Shown here piece by piece: positions 1 to 5,742 of a DNA stretch of 9,922 nt (position 1 is the stretch's first letter; every line of letters starts with the position of its first letter). The translations under genes were made by a program, and so were the position numbers. The notes below the pieces were generated by a model. The model saw only the letters and a list, made by a program, of their open reading frames with translations, did not search any database and was not told the DNA's origin. The DNA comes from CAVZKK01 sp964573475 (GTDB taxonomy: Archaea; Thermoproteota; Bathyarchaeia; Bathyarchaeales; Bathycorpusculaceae), in the NCBI GenBank assembly GCA_964573475.1, contig CAZNJT010000057.1:1-9922 (forward strand), given 5' to 3'.

Positions 1-185
1 GGATTTCCGTCAAGCTCTGCTACCCATCTTTCGCTATACAGTGAACCTAAGTCTCTCTGCTCCTCGCGAAGAAACTCTTCCACGGTAATTGCTCTCCAAT
101 CTCTGAACTTCCCATAGGCTGCGTTCAACGCATAAACCCACGTTAGCTCGTCATGATCTTTGATGAATCTCCGAATCCTTAGCAT
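1..185 (-). CDS. GNAT-family N-acetyltransferase, N-terminal part (cut by window edge)
   Basis: Only the first 61 codons are in the window; the gene runs off at base 1. The peptide opens MLRIRRFIKDHDE, then has ALNAAYGKFRDWR, ITVEEF and WVAELDGNP. This order (strand 1 with an R-x-x-x-x-D-H/D start, helix 1, an 'LT-x-E-E-F' segment, then a 'W-V-A-E-x-D-G-x-P' strand) is the usual N-terminus of GNAT acetyltransferases, which move an acetyl group from acetyl-CoA to an amine. The acetyl-CoA-binding motif A (R/Q-x-x-G-x-G/A) lies outside the window, so the substrate is unknown and the family call rests on the N-terminus alone. I chose the ATG at 185 because GGAGAGGT lies just upstream on the minus strand; in-frame ATGs at 197 and 203 are also possible. 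It lies downstream of EF-1 alpha on the same strand but about 370 bases away, so it is probably a separate transcript. Confidence 0.62.
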   Translation of the reverse strand, partial: MLRIRRFIKDHDELTWVYALNAAYGKFRDWRAITVEEFLREEQRDLGSLYSERWVAELDGN

Positions 186-508
186 AAACCTCTCCATCCG
201 CATTCCATCTATCTGGTTTCAGGCTGAATACTTAGAGTTGGGTCTGTTTGATTTAAGAGTGACTCACATATCGTAATCACAAACCGTAGCGCGCGCGCTC
301 TGAGAAAAACCCTTTCACCGATAAGTGACTTCCTTTCCACAGTCTTCACATTCTTGCCTTCAAGCACTTTGAACACCAATCCAAACAGTTACTTTCGGTT
401 CAGCTATAGCTTTTCCGCAAAATAACGCCTATAACAAAATCATATTTGGCTCCAAATAGAGGGGCCTAACACCGTTGCACGCACACACAAAACACAACAC
501 ACACTAAA
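186..508. other. Gene-poor spacer between the acetyltransferase and EF-1 alpha
   Basis: I see no intact gene here. There is no rps10, although rps10 often follows EF-1 alpha in archaea, and no tRNA with a recognisable T-arm. On the minus strand, 419-315 reads like part of a zinc ribbon but has an in-frame TGA; it is listed separately. A second minus-strand frame is open for about 58 codons and stops at 209, but resembles nothing I know. Two low-complexity patches occur: a 12-base self-complementary AGCGCGCGCGCT at 288-299, and a CA-rich tract at about 477-503. Confidence 0.6.
315..419 (-). pseudogene. Zinc-ribbon-like coding remnant with an in-frame stop
   Basis: On the minus strand one frame reads CGKAIAEPKVTVWIGVQSA, then TGA at 362-360, then RQECEDCGKEVTYR and a second TGA at 317-315. 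The C-x-x-C-G-K-E-V-T-Y-R ending and the earlier F-C-G-K are typical of the two knuckles of a small archaeal zinc ribbon. The first knuckle has only one cysteine (A-L-F-C-G-K), and a TAG stands four codons upstream of its Cys. So an intact protein cannot be made from this frame as it stands. It may be a decayed gene, or chance, since the segment is short. A sequencing or assembly error is another possibility. Confidence is low. Confidence 0.3.
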
Positions 509-550
509 CCATCAAAAAAATAAGACGCAAATATAAAAATGGGAGAAAGA
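509..550 (-). terminator. T-rich terminator of EF-1 alpha
   Basis: Reading the minus strand past the EF-1 alpha stop there is a pyrimidine-rich run: CTTTCTCCC, a T5 tract (539-535), and then a T7 tract (520-514). Archaeal RNA polymerase commonly terminates at such U-tracts without a hairpin. Placement fits a strongly expressed single gene. Confidence 0.55.
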
Positions 551-554
551 AGGC

Positions 555-1859
555 TTATGGACCCTTCTTCGTGATTTCCTTCACGACGCCAGCAGCCACA
601 GTCGTACCCATGTCCCTAACCGCAAACCTACCAAGCTCAGGAAACTCTGTATATGCCTCAACCGATATCGGATGCAAAGGCTCCATCCTCACCAAAGCAG
701 CATCACCAGTCTTAAGAAAAGTCGGCTTCTCCTCAACAACCTGCCCAGAACGCGGATCAATCTTCCTTATTAGTTCTGTGAACCTGCACGCAACCTGCCC
801 CGTATGATAGTGAAGCACTGGCGTATAACCAGCCGCTATAGCCGTTGGATGATAAATCACAATTATCTGCCCAATGAACTCATTAGCCACTGTCGGCGGA
901 TTATTAACGGGACCAGCAACATCACCACGACGTATATCTGTTTTCGCTACACCTCTCACGTTAAATCCGATGTTATCACCTGGCTCAGCCCTAGGAATTC
1001 TAGTGTGATGCATCTCCAAAGACTTAACTTCAGCCTGCTTGTTAGCTGGCATAAACATAATCACATCGTTTTCTTTAAGCACACCAGTTTCAACTCTGCC
1101 AACAGGAACAGTGCCTACACCAGTAATACTGTAAACGTCTTGAACTGGAATGCGCAATGGCTTGTCGAATGGTTTAGGAGCCAACTCAAAAGTGTCCAAA
1201 GCATCAATCAATGTTGGTCCTTTATACCATGGCATTTTGTCGCTTGGTTTAACAAGGTTGTCACCTGTCCATCCAGAAGTGGGCACAAACGGAATTTTTT
1301 CAGTCTTATAGCCGACCATTTTAAGCATCCTTGAAACTTCATTTTTGACTTCATTGTATCGCTCCTGACTCCAATTAACTGACGCATCATCCATCTTATT
1401 AACAGCCACAACCAACTGGCGAACACCTAATGTGAAAGCCAAAAAACCGTGCTCCCTTGTCTGGCCACCCGCTCCGATGCCTGCTTCGAATTCTCCTCGT
1501 TTGGCTGAGACGAAAAGTACAGCTCCATCAGCTTGGCTTGCACCTGTAATCATGTTTTTAATGAAGTCTCTGTGTCCTGGAGCATCTATGACTGTGAAAT
1601 AATATTTTTTGGTTGTAAAATTTAGGAATCGAAGGTCGATTGTTAAGCCTCTTTCCCTTTCTTCCTTTAGATTATCAAGAACCCACGCATACTTGAAGGC
1701 TTCTTTTCCCATTTTCGTGGCTTCTTCTTCATAGGCTTTTATTGTTCTATCATCAACTGCTCCTGCTAAGTACAGCATGTGTCCTGTTGTTGTCGATTTT
1801 CCATGGTCTACGTGCCCCATGATTACTAGGTTTAAGTGGGGTTTCCCAGTTTTGCTCAT
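555..1859 (-). CDS. tuf: Translation elongation factor EF-1 alpha (aEF1A)
   Basis: This GTPase delivers aminoacyl-tRNA to the ribosomal A site in the cytoplasm. At 434 residues it has the normal archaeal length. Domain 1 holds G1 GHVDHGKST (15-23), the ERERGLTID switch I segment (67-75), G3 DAPGH (92-96), G4 NKMD (154-157) and a G5-like TSGW near 195. Domains 2 and 3 follow, with typical segments such as GVGTVPVGRVETG, AEPGDNIGFNVRG and the C-terminal FAVRDMGTTVAAGVV. The start ATG is fixed by a strong GGAGG seven bases upstream. In many archaea this gene is near rps12, rps7, EF-2 and rps10. Here it is a single minus-strand gene, divergent from a GTPase gene and followed by a T-rich terminator, so it is probably transcribed alone. 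Identity is essentially certain. Confidence 0.98.
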   Translation of the reverse strand: MSKTGKPHLNLVIMGHVDHGKSTTTGHMLYLAGAVDDRTIKAYEEEATKMGKEAFKYAWVLDNLKEERERGLTIDLRFLNFTTKKYYFTVIDAPGHRDFIKNMITGASQADGAVLFVSAKRGEFEAGIGAGGQTREHGFLAFTLGVRQLVVAVNKMDDASVNWSQERYNEVKNEVSRMLKMVGYKTEKIPFVPTSGWTGDNLVKPSDKMPWYKGPTLIDALDTFELAPKPFDKPLRIPVQDVYSITGVGTVPVGRVETGVLKENDVIMFMPANKQAEVKSLEMHHTRIPRAEPGDNIGFNVRGVAKTDIRRGDVAGPVNNPPTVANEFIGQIIVIYHPTAIAAGYTPVLHYHTGQVACRFTELIRKIDPRSGQVVEEKPTFLKTGDAALVRMEPLHPISVEAYTEFPELGRFAVRDMGTTVAAGVVKEITKKGP

Positions 1860-1866
1860 TCTTTTT

Positions 1867-1871
1867 CCTCC
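1867..1871 (-). promoter_or_regulatory. Strong ribosome binding site of EF-1 alpha
   Basis: The minus strand reads AAAGGAGGAAAAAG before the ATG at 1859. GGAGG matches the 3' end of archaeal 16S rRNA and lies seven bases from the start. A TTTAAA at 1899-1894 is the nearest TATA-like box; its spacing would give a very short leader, so the transcription start is uncertain. Confidence 0.8.
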
Positions 1872-1971
1872 TTTATCTTTATTTCAAATTCCCTTTAAAT
1901 TTAGTGGATTCGTTTACACAACTGTTCATTCAATTATTTTAACTTTATGATAGAATGACGTTATGAAGCAG

Positions 1972-1997
1972 TTCCAAATTGGAAACAAATATTAAAG
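1972..1997 (+). promoter_or_regulatory. Promoter of the DRG-like GTPase gene with an inverted repeat
   Basis: AAATATTAAAG at 1987-1997 is a good TATA-box candidate. It predicts transcription from about 2019, which would lie downstream of a TTG at 2014 and 16 bases before the ATG at 2035. Immediately upstream, 1972-1984 is a perfect inverted repeat TTCCAA-A-TTGGAA, abutting the expected TFB recognition element. The repeat could be an operator; this is inferred from position only. Confidence 0.5.
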
Positions 1998-2034
1998 TTG
2001 ATTTTCGAAATTATTGATTGGACGCGTTTGTGTT

Positions 2035-3210
2035 ATGCCAACAAACTTGCCTCCTAATGCAAAAAAGAAATGGGCAGAGGTTGAAGCAACAAAAAATCCA
2101 AGAGAAAAGCTTCAACGTATGCAAGAATTCTTAAGTCTGGTTCCAAAACACAAGGGCACAGCAAAACTCTGTGCTCAAATCAAAAAGCAAATGGCAACAA
2201 TGCGCAAAGAAATGGAGGAAAAGAAGCGCAGGAAAGCCGGGAAAGGTGGACCAAAGTTTTTCATAGAAAAGGAAGGCGCAGCCCAAATAGCTCTTATCGG
2301 TTTAACAAACGTTGGAAAGAGTAGCTTACTTGCAGCGGTTACAAATTCGAAGGTTGCAGTTTCCGCTAATCCCTACACTACAAGGGAGCCTATACCAGGA
2401 ATAATGAATTACGAGGATATTCAATTTCAAATAGTAGAAGCCCCAGCCTTAATGGAAGGCTCTGCAGATGGAAGAGCGTGGGGACTTCAAACTTTAGCTT
2501 TAGCACGAAATGCTGATGGGTTAATTTTAATGGTGGATCTATCTCAAGACCCTGTAGAACAGTTATCTCTCACCTTAAGCGAAATGGAGAAAGCCCGAAT
2601 ATTGGTTAGCAAGCCAAAGGCACGTGTTGAAGTTGAGAGGAGGTTTATGGGTGCAGGCTTGCGAATAATTTTGATTGGAAGGCTCGTGGACTGCAATTTC
2701 AAAGGTGTTGAAGAACTTCTAAGAAGTTACCGCATTACGGATGCGGTTGTTAAAATTTCTGGAGAAGCCACATTGGATGAAGTTGAAGATGCAATTTTTG
2801 AAAGCACAGTATATAAGCCTGTGGTGATGGTTGCAAATAAAATCGATTTGGAAGGCTCAGAAGCGAATCTAAAATTCTTAGAGAGTTATGTTGGCAACAA
2901 ACTGCCTATCCTTGCAGTTTCCTGCGAAAAAAGATGTGGTCTGGAAAAACTTGGTGAAACCATGTTTAAAACATTAGACATTATACGAGTTTACACAAAA
3001 GAACCGAACGAAAAAGAGTTTTCTAAAAAACCTTTTATCCTAAAAAAGGGTTCGACAGTCTACGACCTAGCCAAAAATATCCACAGTGACTTCAGCAAAA
3101 AATTCTCCTATGCAAAAGTTTGGGCTAAACGCCTTGTTTTCAGCCCCCAAAAAGTTGGGTCCTCATTTGTTCTAAATGACAGGGACATCGCTGAAATTCA
3201 CGCAAAATAA
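2035..3210 (+). CDS. DRG/Rbg-like GTP-binding protein with C-terminal TGS domain
   Basis: This resembles the DRG (Rbg1/COG1163) group of Obg-related GTPases, which associate with ribosomes in eukaryotes; the archaeal role is poorly known. The ATG at 2035 gives 391 residues. A basic, helical N-terminus (1-75, rich in Lys/Arg/Glu) leads to G1 GLTNVGKSS (89-97), a G2 region YTTREP (114-119), G4 NKID near 265, a G5-like VSCEKRCG, and a TGS domain from about residue 320 to the end. The G3 motif, normally D-T-P-G, is E-A-P-A (135-138), followed by a DRG-like LMEGSADGRAWG. Loss of the Asp and Gly suggests altered magnesium handling or GTP hydrolysis. A TTG seven codons upstream is open but lies before the predicted transcription start. 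The gene ends 15 bases from the convergent rps7. Confidence 0.88.
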   Translation: MPTNLPPNAKKKWAEVEATKNPREKLQRMQEFLSLVPKHKGTAKLCAQIKKQMATMRKEMEEKKRRKAGKGGPKFFIEKEGAAQIALIGLTNVGKSSLLAAVTNSKVAVSANPYTTREPIPGIMNYEDIQFQIVEAPALMEGSADGRAWGLQTLALARNADGLILMVDLSQDPVEQLSLTLSEMEKARILVSKPKARVEVERRFMGAGLRIILIGRLVDCNFKGVEELLRSYRITDAVVKISGEATLDEVEDAIFESTVYKPVVMVANKIDLEGSEANLKFLESYVGNKLPILAVSCEKRCGLEKLGETMFKTLDIIRVYTKEPNEKEFSKKPFILKKGSTVYDLAKNIHSDFSKKFSYAKVWAKRLVFSPQKVGSSFVLNDRDIAEIHAK

Positions 3211-3225
3211 TTTTATGAAAATTGT

Positions 3226-3822
3226 CTATCTTGAAGATTGGGCTATTCTTTCTAACTCGTGGCGTTTCGAAACCGCATAGCTTTTAATGTCGTGGTTCCC
3301 TGCTAGAATCAGTTCTTCTGCTAGGCATTCTTCGATTGAACGTGGATTGTTTATTGATGCTTGCCTTGCTCCTTCGCCGATGTTCCTTAAAGCCAAGTCA
3401 ACCCTTCTCTGTGGAGCGATATCAATTGACAAGTGGTACACTATGCCCCCGTAGCTAATCCTTGTTGTATCTTCGCATGGTGCAGAGTTTTCCACAGCCT
3501 TAACAAGAACTTCTAGTGGGTTTCTGCCAGTACGCAGATGGACTATTTCGAAGGCATGCTTCACAATGTTCATGGCTTTAGCTTTTTTCCCAGCGTTTTT
3601 TCCAGGTTGCATAAGATTGTTTACAAGTCTTTCTACAATGTTGACGTTTGCTTTGCGGAAACGTTTATGTTCATGCCTTCCCATACTATGCGGAACTACC
3701 ATGGGCTTTAGGGAGATATACCTCTGTAAACCCAAGTTCTTTACTTGAACTTCTTTAAAACTCCATTTCTCAAAGAGTTTAATGTCTTGCTTTTCTTCTT
3801 GTGTCTGGCTCAAAATTCTCAC
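3226..3822 (-). CDS. rps7: Small ribosomal subunit protein uS7
   Basis: S7 binds the 3' major domain of 16S rRNA, nucleates assembly of the 30S head and lines the tRNA exit path. The 198-residue product has the archaeal length and an archaeal N-terminal extension. Recognisable segments include a P-H-S-x-G-R-H-E-H-K-R motif, MQPGKNAGKKAKAMNIV, the conserved NPLEVLVKAVENSAPCEDTT, then GGIVYHLSIDIAPQRRVDLAL and a C-terminal KRHELERIAQSSR. The start is GTG at 3822, overlapping the rps12 stop as GTGA, which implies translational coupling. The transcript is expected to begin upstream of rps12. The usual downstream EF-2 gene is absent; instead the gene faces a GTPase gene on the other strand. Confidence 0.97.
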   Translation of the reverse strand: MRILSQTQEEKQDIKLFEKWSFKEVQVKNLGLQRYISLKPMVVPHSMGRHEHKRFRKANVNIVERLVNNLMQPGKNAGKKAKAMNIVKHAFEIVHLRTGRNPLEVLVKAVENSAPCEDTTRISYGGIVYHLSIDIAPQRRVDLALRNIGEGARQASINNPRSIEECLAEELILAGNHDIKSYAVSKRHELERIAQSSR

Positions 3823-4259
3823 CGTGCTGGTTTCTGCTTCCTTCCGTACACAAGTTCATTTAATGATACGCCGTTAACCATTATGACTTTCCAGCGTACT
3901 CCTGGAATGTCGCCCATGCTTCTCCCACGGGAACCGCCTATGCCGTCAATTATTACTTCATCATGCTCATCAACAAGGTTTAAGGCTCCATCTCCGGGTA
4001 GAAAAGCGGTTATGACTCTGCCGTTTTTTATCAGTTGAGTTCTAACACATTTCCTTATGGCGCTGTTGGGCTGCTTGCTTTCCACACCTACTTTTTCAAG
4101 CACTATGCCACGGGCCATGGGTGATTTTTCAAGAGGATCAGCCTTCACATCCAACCTTAACGTTCGCCGTTTATAGTACATGCTACTCCAGCGTAGTCGT
4201 TTTTGATTTTTCACTAGCTTTCTTGCGGCGAATTCGCCTCTTGGGGATTTTGAACCCAT
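3819..4259 (-). CDS. rps12: Small ribosomal subunit protein uS12
   Basis: S12 sits at the 30S decoding centre and helps set translational accuracy. With the ATG at 4259 the protein has 146 residues, the normal archaeal size, and starts MGSKSPRGEFAARKL like other archaeal S12 proteins. The conserved decoding loop KQPNSAIRKCVR is present, as are FLPGDGALNLVDEHDEV, GGSRGRSMGDIPGVRWKV and a basic C-terminus. The frame stays open 25 codons further upstream to 4334, but that stretch crosses the promoter and is not conserved-looking, so I reject it. A weak AGAGG lies about 12 bases before the ATG. It overlaps rps7 by four bases. A JAMM gene, rather than NusA or L30e, lies upstream on the same strand. 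Confidence 0.97.
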   Translation of the reverse strand: MGSKSPRGEFAARKLVKNQKRLRWSSMYYKRRTLRLDVKADPLEKSPMARGIVLEKVGVESKQPNSAIRKCVRTQLIKNGRVITAFLPGDGALNLVDEHDEVIIDGIGGSRGRSMGDIPGVRWKVIMVNGVSLNELVYGRKQKPAR

Positions 4260-4300
4260 GTTTTGATTTTTCCTCTCGCTACGTCTAATCACAACACTAA

Positions 4301-4310
4301 TATTTAAAGT
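4301..4310 (-). promoter_or_regulatory. TATA box of the rps12-rps7 operon
   Basis: The minus strand reads ACTTTAAATA. Standard archaeal spacing of about 26 bases predicts a start near 4279, giving a leader of about 20 bases before the rps12 ATG at 4259. This separates rps12-rps7 from the JAMM gene, although readthrough is possible. Confidence 0.65.
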
Positions 4311-4350
4311 GTAACGTGCAAATTCTCCTCGCATTTAAGGGTACATATGT

Positions 4351-4743
4351 CTATGATTCCGTTATTTTCAACGTTAACTTCTCTCCATTGCGGTTGTACA
4401 CTGCAACGTTTCTCTCATCCGCAAAGGGAAAGCCCACAATCATGAGTACAACTCCAAAAACATGATTCAAATCAGCATTGGAAGGTGTCAAATTTCCAGA
4501 TGGATGAGAATGCACGGTTCCAACAATGGAAAAATCCATGGGCAACATATGAAGTGGAATATTGGCGAAACTTGAACCGTAAGTGGCTAGTGGCGGAACA
4601 ACAACCTCAGAAATCTTCACCAGATTCTTCTTCTTTTCACCCCTAAGAAGCAAAACTATCTCCCTTGGATAAAGCCTTCTGGCACCTTCAAAAACCGCCT
4701 GTAGCAGCTCCTCATCAACCAAAACGGATATACTCGAACTCAT
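4351..4743 (-). CDS. JAMM/MPN-domain metalloprotease (Mov34/PAD-1 family)
   Basis: JAMM proteases are zinc isopeptidases; small archaeal members such as AfJAMM are thought to remove ubiquitin-like SAMP modifiers from proteins. With the ATG at 4743 the protein has 130 residues, a stand-alone single domain. The complete catalytic signature is visible: Glu28 in YPREIVLLLRG, then VGTVHSHPSGNLTPSNAD, giving His78, His80, Ser88 and Asp91. An active zinc enzyme is therefore expected. An ATG seven codons upstream (4764) is also in frame. I prefer 4743 because GGTG precedes it, it gives a normal family N-terminus, and a TAATTAAGG box upstream would place transcription close to this start. The gene is 91 bases upstream of rps12 on the same strand. 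The substrate is not shown by the sequence; no ubiquitin-like gene is visible nearby. Confidence 0.9.
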   Translation of the reverse strand: MSSSISVLVDEELLQAVFEGARRLYPREIVLLLRGEKKKNLVKISEVVVPPLATYGSSFANIPLHMLPMDFSIVGTVHSHPSGNLTPSNADLNHVFGVVLMIVGFPFADERNVAVYNRNGEKLTLKITES

Positions 4744-4764
4744 GTAAACACCAAAATTGTCCAA

Positions 4765-4947
4765 GCCTTAATTACCTTTACTAATTAGAAAGTGAGAAAA
4801 TTACAGAAACCTAAAGTTGAATCTATATATAAGGTGGTCTAGACTCCGCAGAGAGCAAAGACAAGACGCCTTTAAAAACTCGTCACTAAACAAAAGACAA
4901 AAATTAACGTCTCAACAAATTAGACAAAACAAATAGAAGCTGATCCC
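4765..4947 (+). promoter_or_regulatory. Divergent intergenic region with a strong TATA box before the lipoate ligase gene
   Basis: CTATATATAAGG at 4823-4834 is a near-ideal TATA box. It predicts a start near 4855 and an unusually long leader of about 90 bases before the ATG at 4948. A second candidate, CCTTTAAAAAC at about 4869-4879, would shorten the leader to about 45 bases. I found no Shine-Dalgarno motif next to the ATG and no convincing RNA fold beyond an 8-base palindrome, GTCTAGAC. Confidence 0.55.
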
Positions 4948-5742
4948 ATGCACAATTGGCGGTTACTAAAACTCGAAACCCATGACGCCTACACAAATAT
5001 GGCCATAGACGAAGCCATACTAACTGCCAGAACGAGAAATCTCGCTCCAAACACGATAAGATTCTACCGTTGGAACCCATCCGCCGTTTCTATCGGAAAA
5101 TTCCAAAACATTGAAAATGAGGTTCAACTCGACAAATGCAAGAAATATGGCGTGGATGTTGTTAGGCGCATAACAGGCGGCGGCGCAGTTTACCATGATA
5201 CTGAAGGCGAAATCACCTACAGCGTGGTCGCCAACAAAAAAGATTTAAAAGCCGAAAACATAAACGCTGTTTACGCGAAATTTTATGGTGGAATAGCAGA
5301 AGCGCTCAAAATTCTAGGAATAAACGCGGACTTCAACGAAGGCAACGCAAAAACATGTCCAAATCTAATTGTTAACAGCAAGAAAATTTCAGGAAGCGCC
5401 CAATCCCATAAAAAAGGAGTTGTTTTACAACATGGCACACTTCTCGTAGACGTTGACTTAGAGGAAATGTTCACCTTCCTACGTGTCCCATGGGCTAAAA
5501 CGTGTATGGAAGTCGTAAACGTTGCAAAAAATAAAATAACCTCAATAAAAAAGGAGCTAGGAAAAACTGTTTCAGTAGAAGAAGTAAATAATGCTTTAAG
5601 TGAAGGTTTTAAAAAGGCTCTAAACATCCAACTTTTGGAGGGTGAATTAACACCTTACGAAAATGAAATTGCCAGTAAACTCTACAAAGAAAAATACACT
5701 ACTGACGAATGGAACTTTAAAGGAATAAGTCAAACTGTCTAG
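4948..5742 (+). CDS. lplA: Lipoate-protein ligase A family protein, catalytic domain only
   Basis: Members of this fold attach lipoate or octanoate to lysines of E2 and GcvH proteins. The 264 residues show the family signatures in order: the N-terminal MAIDEAIL helix, FYRWNPSAVSIGKFQ, RRITGGGAVYHD (73-84) for the lipoyl-AMP site, KKISGSAQ (145-152) with Lys146 as the expected catalytic lysine, and HGTLL (162-166). The C-terminal ELTPYENE...KYTTDEWNF segment is typical of the large domain of lipoate ligases. The separate accessory domain of bacterial LplA is missing, as in the two-part archaeal LplA/LplB system, and no lplB is adjacent. A Cys at 137 lies nine residues before Lys146, so an octanoyltransferase (LipM-like) role is not excluded. 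Its stop overlaps the cysS stop tail to tail. Confidence 0.88.
   Translation: MHNWRLLKLETHDAYTNMAIDEAILTARTRNLAPNTIRFYRWNPSAVSIGKFQNIENEVQLDKCKKYGVDVVRRITGGGAVYHDTEGEITYSVVANKKDLKAENINAVYAKFYGGIAEALKILGINADFNEGNAKTCPNLIVNSKKISGSAQSHKKGVVLQHGTLLVDVDLEEMFTFLRVPWAKTCMEVVNVAKNKITSIKKELGKTVSVEEVNNALSEGFKKALNIQLLEGELTPYENEIASKLYKEKYTTDEWNFKGISQTV

Noticed and set aside
288..299. AGCGCGCGCGCT alternating GC palindrome
   Set aside because: It is an isolated low-complexity tract with no promoter or structured context; no function can be supported.
209..383. Minus-strand frame of about 58 codons before the acetyltransferase
   Set aside because: It has no good start or ribosome site, resembles no family, and overlaps the zinc-ribbon-like frame.
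804..1334. Long plus-strand open frame of 176 codons inside EF-1 alpha
   Set aside because: It is antisense to an unmistakable EF-1 alpha gene and its translation has shadow-frame composition.
4260..4334. N-terminal 25-codon extension of rps12
   Set aside because: It crosses the TATA box and predicted transcription start, and would make S12 longer than the archaeal family.
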